DNA from: Calliphora vicina
Lineage: Eukaryota > Arthropoda > Insecta > Diptera > Calliphoridae
Assembly (NCBI RefSeq): GCF_958450345.1
Contig: NC_088781.1
Location: 117,564,431-117,628,430 of the forward strand
Reading direction: 5' to 3'
DNA: 64,000 nucleotides
The notes under the pieces are model-generated. The model made no database searches, was not told the DNA's origin, and saw nothing but the letters and a program-made list of their open reading frames with translations. A program made the position numbers and the translations under genes. Shown in pieces: positions 43,290 to 55,265 of the stretch. Every line of letters starts with the position of its first letter. Positions within the stretch are counted from its first letter, which is position 1.

Positions 43290-44890
43290 CTGAAGTGAAA
43301 GACCTACGATTGAAGCTGGAATTGGGCTATATAATAAGCAATGGCTTATACACAAATTAGACAACATAAAGGCCTATGATTAAAGAAATTCTGGACTATA
43401 CAAAGATCTACCATTGAAGCTTAAATTTAACTATATAAACACCTACGATTGAGGCTGAAATTGGTCCCTATAAAGACCTAAAATTTAAGCTAAAATTTAT
43501 CCCTAAAAAGACCAACGACTGAAGCTATAATTGGACTACGATTGAAGTTAAAATTGGTACCTAAAAAGTCCTACTATTGAAGCTATAATTGATTCCTATA
43601 AAAACCTACGATTGAAGATAAAATTTATTCCTATAAAGACCTACGATTAAAGCTTAAATTAGACAATATAGAGCCCTATGATTGAAACAAAATAAACCTA
43701 TGATTGAAGCTAAATATTCCTATGATTGAAGCCAAATAGAACTATAATTGAAGCTATAATTGGAATACGATTGAAGCTAAAATTGACTCCTATAAAGTCC
43801 TATGATTGAAGCTGTAATTGGAATACGATTGAAGCTACAATTGATTCCTATAAAGACCTATGACTGAAACTAAAATGTTACTATATAAGGACATGCGATT
43901 GAAGCTAAAATTTAATCCTACAAAGACATACGATTCAAGCTTAAATTGATTACTATAAAGACCTACGATTGAAGCTAAAATTGAATCCTATAAAGACCAA
44001 CAATTGAAGCTAAAATTAGACAATATAGAGACCTTTGATTGAAGCTAAATATACCTATGATTGAAGCTAAATATATCTATGATTGAAGCTAAATTTGATT
44101 CCTATAAAGTCCTACGAACGAAGCTATAACTGGAATACGATTGAAGCTAAAATTGATTTCTATAAAAACCTACGATTGAAGCTAAAATTGAATCCTATAA
44201 AGACCAACGATTGAAGCTAAAATTAGACAATATAGAGACCTATGATTGAAGCTAAATATACCTATGATTGAAGCTAAATAGATCTATGATTGAAGCTAAA
44301 TTTGATTCCTATAAAGTCCTACGAATGAAGCTATAACTGGAATACGATTGAAGCTAAAATTGAATCCTATAAAGACCAACGATTGAAGCTAAAATTAGAC
44401 AATATAGAGACCTATGATTGAAGCTAAATATACCTATGATTGAAGCTAAATAGATCTATGATTGAAGCTATAATTAAAGCTCAAATTGATTCCTATAAAG
44501 TCCTACGAATGAAGCTATAATTGGAATACGATTGAAGTTAAAATTGGTCCCTATAAAGACCTACGATTGAAGCTAAAATTTAACTATATTAACACCTACG
44601 ACTGAAGCTAAAATTGGTCCCTATAAAGTCCTACGACTGAAGCTAAAATCGGTCCCTATAAAGACCTACGACGGAAGCTAAAATCGGTCAATATAAAGAC
44701 CTACAACTGAAGCTAAAATCGGTCCCTATAAAGACCTACGACTGAAGCTAAAATCGGTCCCTATAATGACCTACGATTGAAGCAAAAATTGTACTATATA
44801 AAGACCTACAATTGAAGTTAAAAATGGTCTCTATAAAGAAAGACATTTTACGATGCTAAAATTGGACTATATAAATACTTGAGATTTTTG
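43290..44890. repeat. 35-bp satellite array (block 1) with 22-bp variants
   Basis: About 45 units. The typical unit is 35 bp (GATTGAAGCTAAAATTGATT + CTATAAAGACCTACG with variants). A short 22-bp form, GATTGAAGCTAAATATACCTAT, recurs. A block containing AGACCAACGATTGAAGC, ACAATATAGAGACC and the short forms repeats at about 43994, 44202 and 44373 (spacings 208 and 171 bp), so part of the array has higher-order structure. Units are noticeably diverged at the edges. It does not encode protein. Confidence 0.95.
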
Positions 44891-46184
44891 TAAATGAACA
44901 AATTATGTGTTTGAGTCAGACCTGCAGACCTTGAAAACTATTTTTGATTAGGAATAAAAAAAATTCTCTAGTCTTATTGCCTAAAATCTTATGAAGTGAG
45001 GAAGCGACTTTGGTACTTTATGCCACCATCCCCGATTTAAACACTCTAGTGTAGTAGAGTAGTTATAAGCAAAGTAAACAATAGCGTGCTGCATGTAAAT
45101 ATTTTGAGTGTTTATTTAATATGTGAGCAAAGAGAGAGAGAGTGTTATGAGTTTGAGTGAGTTAGTTGTTTGTGTTTTGTTTAGGTCTTGTATAGATCTT
45201 ATTTAGTATAGTCTAATTTAGTAGCTAACTGATGGATTTACGAGACGGTTTATGAGATACGGTCGTTTGAAAAACAATTTTTCGTAGAAAAAAATAAAAT
45301 TGTTTTGAAAATTTTATAAAAAAAAGAAATACGAAAATTAAAATTTTTTTTTGAAAGAAAATTTATGAAAAAAAAATTTAAAAAAATTCTTATAATCATT
45401 TGAAAATATGCTTATAAACCAGTTATAGTTTCTTTTTATTTGTGCATTTTTTTATTAACCAAGCAAGCATGACTAACTTACCAAATGTCAATTGGATTTA
45501 ATGCAAAAAAAAAAACCTTACGGCCGTGCAGAATTAATAAACTAAAAGAAAATTCTTGAAAAAGATAAAAAAAAAATTGAAAGAAACTAAAAAAAAAATA
45601 CATTAAAGCAATTTCAACACCTGTGCAGTGAAGTTGAACTGTTTGCTGCTTCTTTACAAGACGATTTTGAGTGCATCAGAAAATTTTCAAAACATATTTT
45701 AAAGTGAACAAAACAAACTAAAAAAGCAAACCAGTATTTTAACTTATTAACCAAGAAATTTGGAAAAAATCATTAATTTAAAATGAAAATTATGTATTAC
45801 TAAAACATGTTTCAACATGTTTTTGTTATTAAACGCAAAACATCATATAAACGACCTTGTCTGAACAAAAATCTTTAAAGATTTTCTAAAAAATAATTAC
45901 ATTTTCACAAAACCATTCAAAAACGAATTTAATTAAAGGCATTCATTGTAATCTCAACATTTTAACAGCCACTACAAAACAAGCAAACAAAAATTTAAAA
46001 AGAAGTTTCACTACAATGCTTTTTACTTACAACACAAATTTATAAACAAAAAATTAAAAATTAATTAGCTTAAATGAAAATACCGCAACTAAACACGTCA
46101 TTTTGTGTTTATGTTAAGTTTAAACAACTTGTAAATTATAATTTATAAACAAAAATTAAATAAATATTAAACACAAAAACTTAC
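44891..46184. other. No gene; AT-rich
   Basis: Contains a (GA)n tract at 45128-45141 and long poly-A/T tracts. A 38-codon plus-strand frame near 45600-45715 is open but has no splice-bounded start and is not called. Confidence 0.35.
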
Positions 46185-46283
46185 ATAAGGATTTTTGCCA
46201 CATACTTGTTTTTTTTGGGGGATTACTTTCATCTGCAAACTCTTCGGCTGCTGCTATTTTTGGATTTTTATAAACTTTGTTTG
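46185..46283 (-). CDS. Candidate 99-bp internal exon, host gene unknown
   Basis: On the minus strand the segment is preceded by ATTATTTAATCAG (acceptor-like) and followed by GTAAGTTTTTGTG (consensus donor). It has one fully open frame with coding-like codons: NKVYKNPKIAAAEEFADESN, then PPKKTSMWQKSL. It begins with two bases of a split codon and ends with one, so it is a symmetric phase 1-1 exon of 99 bp. The polypyrimidine tract is weak (AT-rich). I do not recognise the protein, and chance is possible in 64 kb. If real, the surrounding kilobases are introns of a minus-strand gene. Confidence 0.25.
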
Positions 46284-47689
46284 CTGATTAAATAATATAA
46301 TAATAATAATTTTACGGTTTTCTTGAAAACCCAGCAACCTTAATCATCTTTTAAATCATCTTTCCTCTTTGTTCAAAACTTTAAATCTTAACTTAACAAG
46401 GTAAGTCTTTAAAATCACACAATTTGTTTGTTTATTTTTATCTTTTACATACATTTTTAGGTAATTTAACTGCTTAGACAAAAAAAAAACTGAAAAAAAA
46501 CATGAAAAGAAAACTTTTGTTATTTAACTTTGTTGTTGAATCAAAGTATATACTAAGATCATCTTAATATAAATTTAATGATCTGTATTTTTTTATGATC
46601 AACATCAGCATTTTATTATTATTGAGTTATTATAATTAAAGTCAATAGTTTTTTTTAATGGAGGCTTAGCTAAGTTACATAGTTAAATAAAAATAATATA
46701 ATTTTCAAACCCATAGAAAATCTTCTCTATAATTGATCTTTAAGAATTAAACTTCAAATACTCAACATTGTGCAGAAATTATCTTAGAATTCAACAATGA
46801 AAATTTGTTGTTCAAATATGAACATTTACAACCATTTCTTTTCCGATTAAGACCAATTTGGAGGTTTTTCATGAAAAATATTGTGAAAAATGTGCCATAA
46901 AAAGCGTTTAGCACAAAAAAGCTTTTTCAAGCATACATGATTTTTAGGACAAAATGAATTTTTCATGATTTTTCTATAAATCAAAAATATTTTTCTATTT
47001 TTCACTAAAAAGCTTTTCCAAGCTTAAAAGCTTTTTACATAAAAAATGCATTTCTCACAGTATTTTTATGATTTTTCGAAAAAAAATTTTAGAGAAAAAC
47101 ATATTTTATTTAGTTTTTCTCTAAAAACTAATTTTTTTCAAAAAAATATTTTTTTTCACAAAAATTTTCTTTAAAAAAAACTTTTGCAGAAAACAATTTT
47201 TTTTAAATTAAAATAAAATATGTTTTTCTCTAAAAAAAAACTATTTAGATTTTTTTAAAATTTTTTTTTTTTAAACAATAATTTTTGCAGCAAATAATTT
47301 TTTTGTAATTAATTCTACGAATTTTCAATTAAAATAAAAGTTTTATTATTAGCAAAATATAAATTGCATAGTTTTAGAACAAAAAATTATTTTTTTTTCA
47401 AAAAAGCTTTTTTCAGCAAAAAATTTATTATTACCAAAAAAGCTTTTACATAAAAAATTAATTTTTCGCTTTATTTCTCACGATTTTTCAATTAAATAAA
47501 AGCTTTTTCTCTATAATTATTTTCTTAATAAAAGCTTTTCATCAGCAAAAATTTATTTAGTTTTACCAAAATAAAGTTATTTTTTACAAAAATGAAAGCT
47601 TTTGCATTGAGAATACATTGTGCACGTTCTTCACTAAAATATTTTTTTAATTTTTCATAAAAAGAGCTTTTATGGATAAAAAAGCTTTT
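46284..47689. other. No gene; AAAAGCTTTT-rich degenerate sequence
   Basis: From about 46900 the words AAAAGCTTTT, TTTTTCA and AAAATT recur irregularly, giving low-complexity sequence that grades into the second satellite block. At 46397-46406 a lone AACAAGGTAAGT resembles a plus-strand donor, with no supporting exon. Confidence 0.35.
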
Positions 47690-49210
47690 GACCAGGAAAA
47701 GTTTGTTTTGATTCCGAGCTAAAATATGACTATAGAAATATCCAAGATTAAAGCTTAAATTTAGCTTCAAAATGTGTTACAATTGCAGCTCAAATCAAAA
47801 GATCTAATGTAGAAGGTAAAAAAAGCTCTATGATTGAAGCAAACAAATATGAATCTCTATAAAGACAAAATTTCACAGAAAATCGTCTCTTCCCAAAAAA
47901 AATTACTTGTTTCTCTAAATTGATTCAAAAAAGTGTTCACACAGAAACTAATTTCATGAAAAGAGCTTCTGAGAGTAAAACAGCGTTTGACCCAAGCTAA
48001 AATATGACAATAGCAAAATCCAAGATTAAAGCTTAAATTTTGGTCCAAAAGAAGTTACAATTGCAGCTCAAATCAAAAGATCGAAAGATCTACGATTGAA
48101 GCAAAGATTTATGAATCTCTATAAAACTTTTTTTTGACAAAAAATTTACTTTTCCCTAAATCAATTGCTCATTTATCTAAATTGATTCAAAAACAGAAAA
48201 TAAAATGTTTTTGATAAATAAAGCTTTTGGGGGTAAAAAAGCTTTTGAGCAGAAAAAGCTAGTTTTGGTACCAAGCTAAAATATGACTAAAGAAAGATCC
48301 AAAATTAAAGCTTAAATTTCGCTTTTGAGCAGAAAAAGCTAGTTTTGGTTCCAAGCTAAAATATGACTAAAGAAAGATCCAAAATTAAAGCTTAAATTTC
48401 GCTTCAAAAGAAAAAGAAGTTAAAATGGCAGCTCAAAGCAAATAATCTAATGTAGATGGTAAAAAAGATCTACGATTGAAGCAAAAATGTATGAATCTTT
48501 ATTAAAGCTAAAATATGGCTCTATAATCTCTTTAAAAATACTTATGATTGATATTAAAATATGACTCTACAAGCAACTACGATTGAAGCTAAAATATGAC
48601 TCTACAAGCAACTACGATTGAAACTAAAATATGACTCTACAAACAACTACGATTAAAGTTAAAATATAATTCCAAAAATACTTTCCCTTGAACCTAAAAT
48701 AATCTTTAAACCGATCTACGATTGAAAAAACCTTAAAATATTTCTTACTAGTTGATCGCCCCGGCTTCGCCCGGTGGCATTTACTAATGTTAGTTCTTCA
48801 AGTTTCTCCAACCCACTCACACCAGCCTGTTCTTATTTATTTGCAAATAAAATATCTAAATTTGTACTGCATACTTTGGGGAGCTTTTTTATTACAGTTG
48901 ACTGGACTCACAAAAAAAAGTATTTCCGAATTTTATCCGGAATTTTTTAATTTTTTTTCTTTACAAACCATCTCCTGAAAATTTCGAATCGAATAAAAAA
49001 AAATCAGCCAAATCGCACCAGCCGTTTTCACGTGATGACATTACATACATGGACCATTTCATTTCATAAAATATGACTCTAATGTCTTTAAAAATTAGGC
49101 TTAAATATGACGGTACAAGCGATTACGATTGATGCTAAAATATATTGTTTCAAAGAAAGTTTTCACTGAAACTAAAATTGGACTTTAAAATTACTTACGA
49201 TTGAAACTAA
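47690..49210. repeat. 35-bp satellite relative (block 2), diverged and interrupted
   Basis: Units contain AGCTAAAATATGACT, AAGATTAAAGCTTAAATTT and CTACGATTGAAGC, clearly related to block 1 but with ATATGACTCTA in place of ATTG.TCCCTA. 48241-48320 and 48321-48400 are two 80-bp copies differing at one base, a recent local duplication. A SINE-like insertion at 48752-49063 splits the end of the array, which resumes with ATAAAATATGACTCTA. Confidence 0.8.
48752..49063 (+). mobile_element. SINE-like retroposon
   Basis: Starts ACTAGTTGATCGCCCCGGCT and GCCCGG, and ends AGCCGTTTTCACGTGATGAC followed by ATTACATACATGG. A CCCGGCTTCGCCCGG-like start with an AGCCGTTT...ACATACAT end is a common arrangement of RTE-linked short retroposons in insects (established pattern; membership inferred). 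It has no coding capacity and sits in the satellite. Confidence 0.55.
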
Positions 49211-51509
49211 TCTAAGAAATATCTTTTCTAGCTGAAGTACAAACAATTTTGATAAATTTCATTGTATTTTGTTTATCTTAACAGCATTTCTGTTACTACT
49301 ATCAATTGATGCCATCAAATCATTCGATTTACTGCAAAGTTAGTTGTGGTAACTAAAATTGTGTATTTAAAATGGTAATTTCTCATATTTCCTACATTTG
49401 TGAAGAGATCTGATTTGTAATGTTGAATTTCAATAGTGATCAAAACATATTTATTGTATAAGAAACAAAAATTCATAAACAAATAATATTAATATTGTTT
49501 ATTAGCAAATAAATGATGTGACAAATTAATAAATAATTTATAGTTTTATTTATTTATTTAAAAATCAATAAATCTTGACCTTTATGATTTTTACTAAAAA
49601 TTGACAAAGTTTTGAATATACTTTCTTTTATAAAACCGTTTGATTTGATTGAATTTAACATTTGAAAATAAAACTCCCAAGAGTCATATTTTAAAAGACT
49701 TTAGCACATAATTAAGCAAATTTTTATTATAATTATTTAAATAGCCATATAACAAATGATTAAATAAAACATTAAAAAATATATTTTATATAAAAAATAT
49801 TGCATAACAAAAGCTTTATTATAATAAAATAAAAGGCTGTTTATAGTTTATATAAATATTTATGGCACCTTTAACAAAACAAAAAAACTTTATATAAATA
49901 ATTACTAGCTAAATTAAGGTAATTACTGAAATAATGAGTTAATTAAACATTTTTATACATTCATATTTTTTAGTTAATAAATTAACTAATATATTAACTA
50001 ACTGTAGTTTTTTTTATAAAATAAAATTATTTAAAAACCTTTTGCTTTTTCGTTAATTATGATTTATAAATCATAAAATTTCTTTGGAATTCCAGTGAAC
50101 TTATTGAAATTCTTCGTAATCATGAATGAATGTTTTTTAACAAATTTTAAAGCAGGTTTTTTTATTAAACAATTTATAACAAAAATTCATATCAATGTTT
50201 TATTAATGACTAAACATTAATTCTATGTTAAATTGGTTTAAATAAACTATGTAAATTTTTGGTTTATTTTATCAATGAAGCTTTAAATTTACGACTAACT
50301 TCAAAGCTTGCTTATCAACAAAGTTTTAAAAAAAGCCTAAGACATTATGTTTAAATTAATGTTTAAGTTAAGGTTTTGTTGACAAAATATTAGGAAAAAA
50401 GTTCCCACATTAAAATCATTATTTTATTACTCAAAATATTGTAATAAAATTACTTTATTTAAACCTAATTAAGCAGCTTATTAATTAATGTGTGTGTATT
50501 TTCTTCAAGCCATAAATAAATTCTCTGTTGTTTTTTTTTGTATTTTATGGCCAAAACTAGATGATAAGTTTAATTACAGTTTTGCTGTTTGTTTTTGGGG
50601 GTTTTGTCTTTGGCCTAGACAATACATCATTAAGTTAAGTTTCTTACGGTTTTTGGAGACAAAAAAGAAGTAAAATTGCTTTGGCAAGATAAATAATAGA
50701 AAAAGATGACCTTCAAGAAAATGAAAAAGACCATAAAAAGTAATAAATTTGAAATAACTTAAAGTGCAATAAGAGAACTTAGTTTAAAATCATTTCAATA
50801 TCACAAATATAACAAAAGACAAGCTAGATTTAAGGGTGCTGCAGTAAAGAGAGCGATCGTTCAATTTGCAAGATTAACTAACTCTCTCTTTTCGCTAGAT
50901 TACGAGTTAACCCGCTGAAAGCGAACAAATAAATTCTTATTATTAAAATTTGTTTATTATTTAAATAAAAAAGTTAATTTTTAACTATAAACTTTTTTAA
51001 GTATTGTAATTTGTTTAAAGTTTATTTGAAATTAACAAAATTATTTGAAAAACCTTGCAATTTTCATAAACATTTTTATTTTCCACTTAAAAAGCAACAG
51101 AATACAAATTTTATTTAATTTTTATGTCTGTTCTTCAACATGAGCTAATTGCATTCAATTCTAAATGAGGTAATCTTAATTGCTAAACTGAATTTTTTGT
51201 ATAGTTTTCAAATATTACTTTTAAATACTTAAATGAAATAAATTATTACAACATTTAATTGCTTTCAAATGCTCGGCATCAAGTGTTTTTTCTATAGAAA
51301 GCAGACATGGATTTGTTCATAACAATTAAGAAAATTGATTAAGTGGAGTTAGGTAAAACTATAAATTCATTATTGATTTCTGTTATGAATTATGTAAATC
51401 TTTTATGTTTTAAACATTTTGTAAATCGAAAAGAAAAAGTAAGAGGCTTTAATATTAAAAAAATGATTAAAGAAATGATAAAAATATTAAGAAATTTTAT
51501 TGCACAAGT
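49211..51509. other. No gene; single-copy-looking AT-rich DNA
   Basis: Very AT-rich with many TTTAAA/AATTAA words. A GC-richer patch at about 50830-50930 (GCTGCAGTAAAGAGAGCGATCG and ACCCGCTGAAAGCG) stands out but has no frame or RNA fold I can support. Confidence 0.4.
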
Positions 51510-52227
51510 TTTAATTACACTGTCCAACAGCATTTTTGAAACCGACTAGCGACCCTATAATTCTGAAAGGGCATGTTGAGTAGATAATTTTTGTAGAATA
51601 AACTTATAGTCCAGCTGGTCTGAAATTTTTTTTTACAGTGAGTCAAAATTTTCAATTTTTGATTGAAGGTAGCATTATACTAACTGAAAAAAATGTTGTA
51701 AGTTAATATCTGAGAGAATTCTTATTGTCAGAGTTATATTGTGGAATTTTATGGGGATCATTTTTGTAGAAGATCTTAACCCCCTATCTCCTCTCTTTAG
51801 GGGTCAATTTAATACCTATTTTGAGAAAATCAAGAAAAGTCCTTTCAAAAAGGACATTTAAGGATTAAAATATTCTACGAAATTTTTGGGGGTAAATTTT
51901 CATTGGGGGTCACCAAAGACACAAAAGTTGTAAATAGAGCGCTTTACGCTTAATTAGCAAAATTACAGGCCATATCGGGTCTTACATTTTTTAAAAAACA
52001 GCCCTATGCTGGATTTTTATTTCCGAGAGATTTTAAAAAATGTTAAATTGCAAGATTATTTTTTGATCCAATTCCACCCTATTGTGCTTATTGGGAAAAT
52101 GTTTGCAGCCAACTTATTTTTTAGTGTAAAATCTGCCCTATTCTGGAGTGAGAGTTTCAAATTTAGACATTTTGAATAGCAGACAAGTTTTTATTTATTG
52201 GATGTATAAATTAAAAATGTGAGATTA
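51510..52227. repeat. Probable unclassified interspersed repeat
   Basis: Begins near CACTGTCCAACAGC. It contains distinctive non-random words (CCCCCTATCTCCTCTC, GGGGTCAA, GGCCATATCGGGTC) unlike the surrounding single-copy DNA, and adjoins family A. No coding capacity; no second copy in the window, so this is a guess from texture. Confidence 0.3.
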
Positions 52228-53083
52228 GGGAGGGTATTATGCGTTTGTGCAGATGTTTGTAACGCCCAAAAATATTAGTCTAACACCCACCTTAAGGTAT
52301 ACCGATCGACTTACAATCACTTTCTGAGTCGATTAAACGATGTCTGTCCGTCCGTCCGTCTGGTCGGCTGGCTGGCTGTCCATGTAAACCTTGTGCGCAG
52401 AGTACAGGTCGCAATTTTGAAGATATTTCGATCAAATTTGATACATATTATTTTCTCGGTCCAAGGACGAAGCCTGAAATCGGTCCATTATTTCACATAG
52501 CCCCCATACAAATGTCCCTCCGAAATTGGACTTTATCGGTCATAAATGTTTAATTTATATATGTATCTTCACTAATTCCGCTCCAAATAAATTTTATATA
52601 TACGAAATTCATGTCACCAAATTTTGTTACGATCGGTCCATAATTAGTCATAGCTCCCATATAGACCCACTTCCGAAAATCACTTTAACGTGCATAAATC
52701 TCTTAAAAATGTTGGTAAACACACAAAATTCAACATAGTTAACTTTCATATAGACATTAATCGTATGTACTAATTTCATGGTGATCGGTCCATAATTGGT
52801 CATAGCTCCCATATAAGGCCCGCTTCAGAAAATCACTTTAACGTGCATAAATCGCTTAAAAATGTTGGTATACACACAAAATTCAACATATTTAACTTTC
52901 ATATAGACATAAATCACACGACATAATTACATGGTGATCGGTCTATAATTGGTCATAGCTCCCATGTTAGGCTCACTTCCGAAAATCACTCAAAAATATA
53001 TATTACTGAAATTTTAAAAGAAAAATGTTTTTGCTCTTTTACTTAGTGTAGGGTATTATATGGTCGGGCTTGACCGATCATTA
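52228..53083 (-). mobile_element. Repeat family A, copy 4, long form
   Basis: The tail side begins within AGGGAGGGTATTATGCG (its outer hairpin arm missing). A GTCCGTCC run lies at about 52346-52370, and two copies of the ATAGCTCCCATATA...TTTAACGTGCATAAATC unit (52650-52700 and 52810-52860) extend it. The head (GGTCGGGCTTGACCGATCAT) ends at 53083 without the TACTTGTT end. The short frame at 52526-52738 recurs in other copies and is not a gene. Confidence 0.75.
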
Positions 53084-53174
53084 CGATTGTTTAATAGAAT
53101 TTCAGCTGTAATAATTTTATAATTATTCTGAATATTGTATAAGCTAAAGATACAATATTCAGAATAATTATAAC

Positions 53175-53387
53175 AATTCCCAAAAGAGATTAAGTTTCCA
53201 TTGTTTACTTAATGTAAACAATTAAAATGTTGTTATTAATAGCTTGATATAGTTATAAAGCAAATTCTTTACTTTTTGCTTACCTAGACAAAAATACCTT
53301 TTAAATTGTTCATGAATTTAATTGAAAATTTATGCAAATTATTTAAATTATTTGGCTAGAAATCAATTTTACTTTTCGTATTATTAC
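53175..53387. repeat. Left part of a 405-bp inverted segmental duplication
   Basis: The sequence (GATTAAGTTTCCATTGTTTA... to ...CAATTTTACTTTTCG) matches the reverse complement of 62030-62249. Together with 54704-54914, which matches 61844-62020 in reverse, it shows that the segment existed before the foldback element inserted into this copy. Confidence 0.8.
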
Positions 53388-54703
53388 ACAGTACAACACA
53401 TGATTTTGGGACTCAATTCTGACAATTGCACGTGAAAGTAGCCCCAAAAATAAGAACTTCCGCATCATTAGTTTTGTCAAGTTGGCTGCCGTATTAATTT
53501 AATGGCCATACGAATTTTTTTTCCTCAAGGTGGATTTTTATCACTTTTTCTATATTTTAGCACGGTTATATCTCGTATACCGTACGGAATATCTCTTTTG
53601 TGGCTGAAGCAAAATTGTAGATATTGAATAGTAGAAAAAAAGTACGGAACATACCTACCCAAAAAGGATGCATCCAGTACCTTAAAAATCGCCAAAATGC
53701 CCATTTTTTTAATTTTTTAACCAATTTTTCACATTTTTTCCTCAATAACTGGATTACAAATCCAGTTATGGACCGATCACCATGAAATTAGGTCTTGTGA
53801 TTTGTGTCTATATAAAAGTTATTTATCATGAATTTTGTATGTATACCATAATTTTTTACAGATTTATGCACTTTAAAGTGATTTTCGGAAGCGTGTCTTA
53901 TATGTGAGCTATGACTTATTATGGACCGATCATAAACAAATTCGGTACATATAATTTGTTCGGCCCAAGGACGAAAACTGTTGAAATTGGCTGAAATCGG
54001 TTCATTATTTCACCTAGCCCCCATACAAATGTCCTCCCGAAATTGGACTTTATCGGTCATAAATGTTTAATTTATATATGTATATACACAAATTTCGCTC
54101 CAAATAAGTTTTATATATACAAAATTCATGTCAAAAAATTTTATAATGATCGGTCCATAATTATTCATAGCTCCCATATAAGACCAGCTTCCGAAAATCA
54201 CTTTAAAGTGAATAAATCTGTTAAAAATTATGGTATACATACAAAATTCATGATAAATAACTTTTATATAGACACAAATCACACGACCTAATTTCATGGT
54301 GATCAGTCCATAATTGGATTTGTAATCCAGTTATTGAGTAAAAAAGGTGAAAAATTGGTAAACAATTTTAAAAAAATTGGCATTTTTGCGATTTTTAAGG
54401 CACTGGATGCACCTTTTTCGGGTAGGTATGTTCCGTACTTTTTTTCTACTTTTCAATATCTACAACTTTGCTTCAGCCACAAAAGAGATATTCCGTACGG
54501 TATACGAGATATAACCGTGCTAAAATATAGAAAAAGTGATAAAAATCCACCTTGAGGAAAAAAAATTCGTATGGTCATTAAATTAATACGGCAGCCAACT
54601 TGACAAAACTAATGATGCAGAAGTTCTTATTTTTGGGGCTACTTTCACGTGCAATTGTCAGAATTGAGTCCCAAAGCAATGAACTGAAAAATGTTGTACA
54701 GTG
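53388..54703. mobile_element. Foldback-type element with about 550-bp inverted arms
   Basis: Arms run from CACAGTACAACA (53388) inwards through GGACTCAATTCTGAC, AATTGCACGTGAAAGTAGCCCC, TAATTTAATGGCCATACG and CCGTACGGAATATCTC to ATTTTCGGAAGC (about 53890). They return in reverse complement from about 54190 to TGTTGTACAGTG (54703). The inner part of each arm and the centre contain family A sequence (a head-to-head pair with GACCGATCA.CATGAAATTAGG words), so the element captured or contains family A. Frames at 54043-54555 are by-products. Flanks TATTATTA and TTATTTAT suggest a target duplication of about 8 bp. Confidence 0.85.
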
Positions 54704-54914
54704 TTATTTATGTATTTAAAACAATTTGTTATGGTTTGTTTGACTTTTTTTCAAATTTCTAAACAAATTCTAAAGACCATATATGTTGCTAAATAAATTT
54801 ATAACAATAATTTGTTTTTGTTTGTTAATGTTATTGTTTGGAAATCCGTTTTAATTAAATAAAATGGAAAGTATTTAAGCCATATTTAATGCTTTAGTTT
54901 GACAAAAAATCGTG
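54704..54914. repeat. Right part of the inverted segmental duplication
   Basis: Runs from TTATTTATGTATTTAAAAC to GCTTTAGTTTGACAAAAAA and matches the reverse complement of about 61844-62045 (shared AAATTCTAAAGACCATATATG, GTTATTGTTTGGAAATCCG, AAATGGAAAGTATTTAAGCC). Confidence 0.8.
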
Positions 54915-55265
54915 ACACACCTTTTCAATTCATGACATATGGGGATAAACAATTTGTAAAATATGAATATGAATACATTAGACTTGATTTTGAAAAGATT
55001 TATATAGAGATTTATTGTTGTTTGTTTTTTGCTTTTATTAAAAAAAATATATATTATTTATTGAATTTGTTGCTAAAAAGCTATAACATGATAAACAATG
55101 TAAGAATGATTTAGTGGAAAAAATAAGCTAAAAAGAACCAGCGACATTTTTGAATACAAATACTTAGTTTTGAATTGTATCTTTTATAAAGCCTAAAATT
55201 TACTTCATAATTTTGAATTTTGTATACAGATTTGCTATTAAATTCTTTTATAAGGCTTTATATTT
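54915..55265. other. No gene
   Basis: AT-rich; the short frame at 54899-55114 has no recognisable features. Confidence 0.4.

Noticed and set aside
43290..44890. Regular direct repeats as a CRISPR array
   Set aside because: Units are head to tail with no unique spacers, in a eukaryotic AT-rich context; it is a satellite.
45600..45715. Plus-strand stretch reading HLCSEVELFAASLQDDF with stop
   Set aside because: Coding-like by eye, but no start, no splice boundaries and preceded by a poly-A-rich stop-containing stretch; too short to support.
50815..50930. GC-richer patch resembling a folded RNA
   Set aside because: I could not form a tRNA cloverleaf or any known RNA signature; no A/B box pair is convincing.
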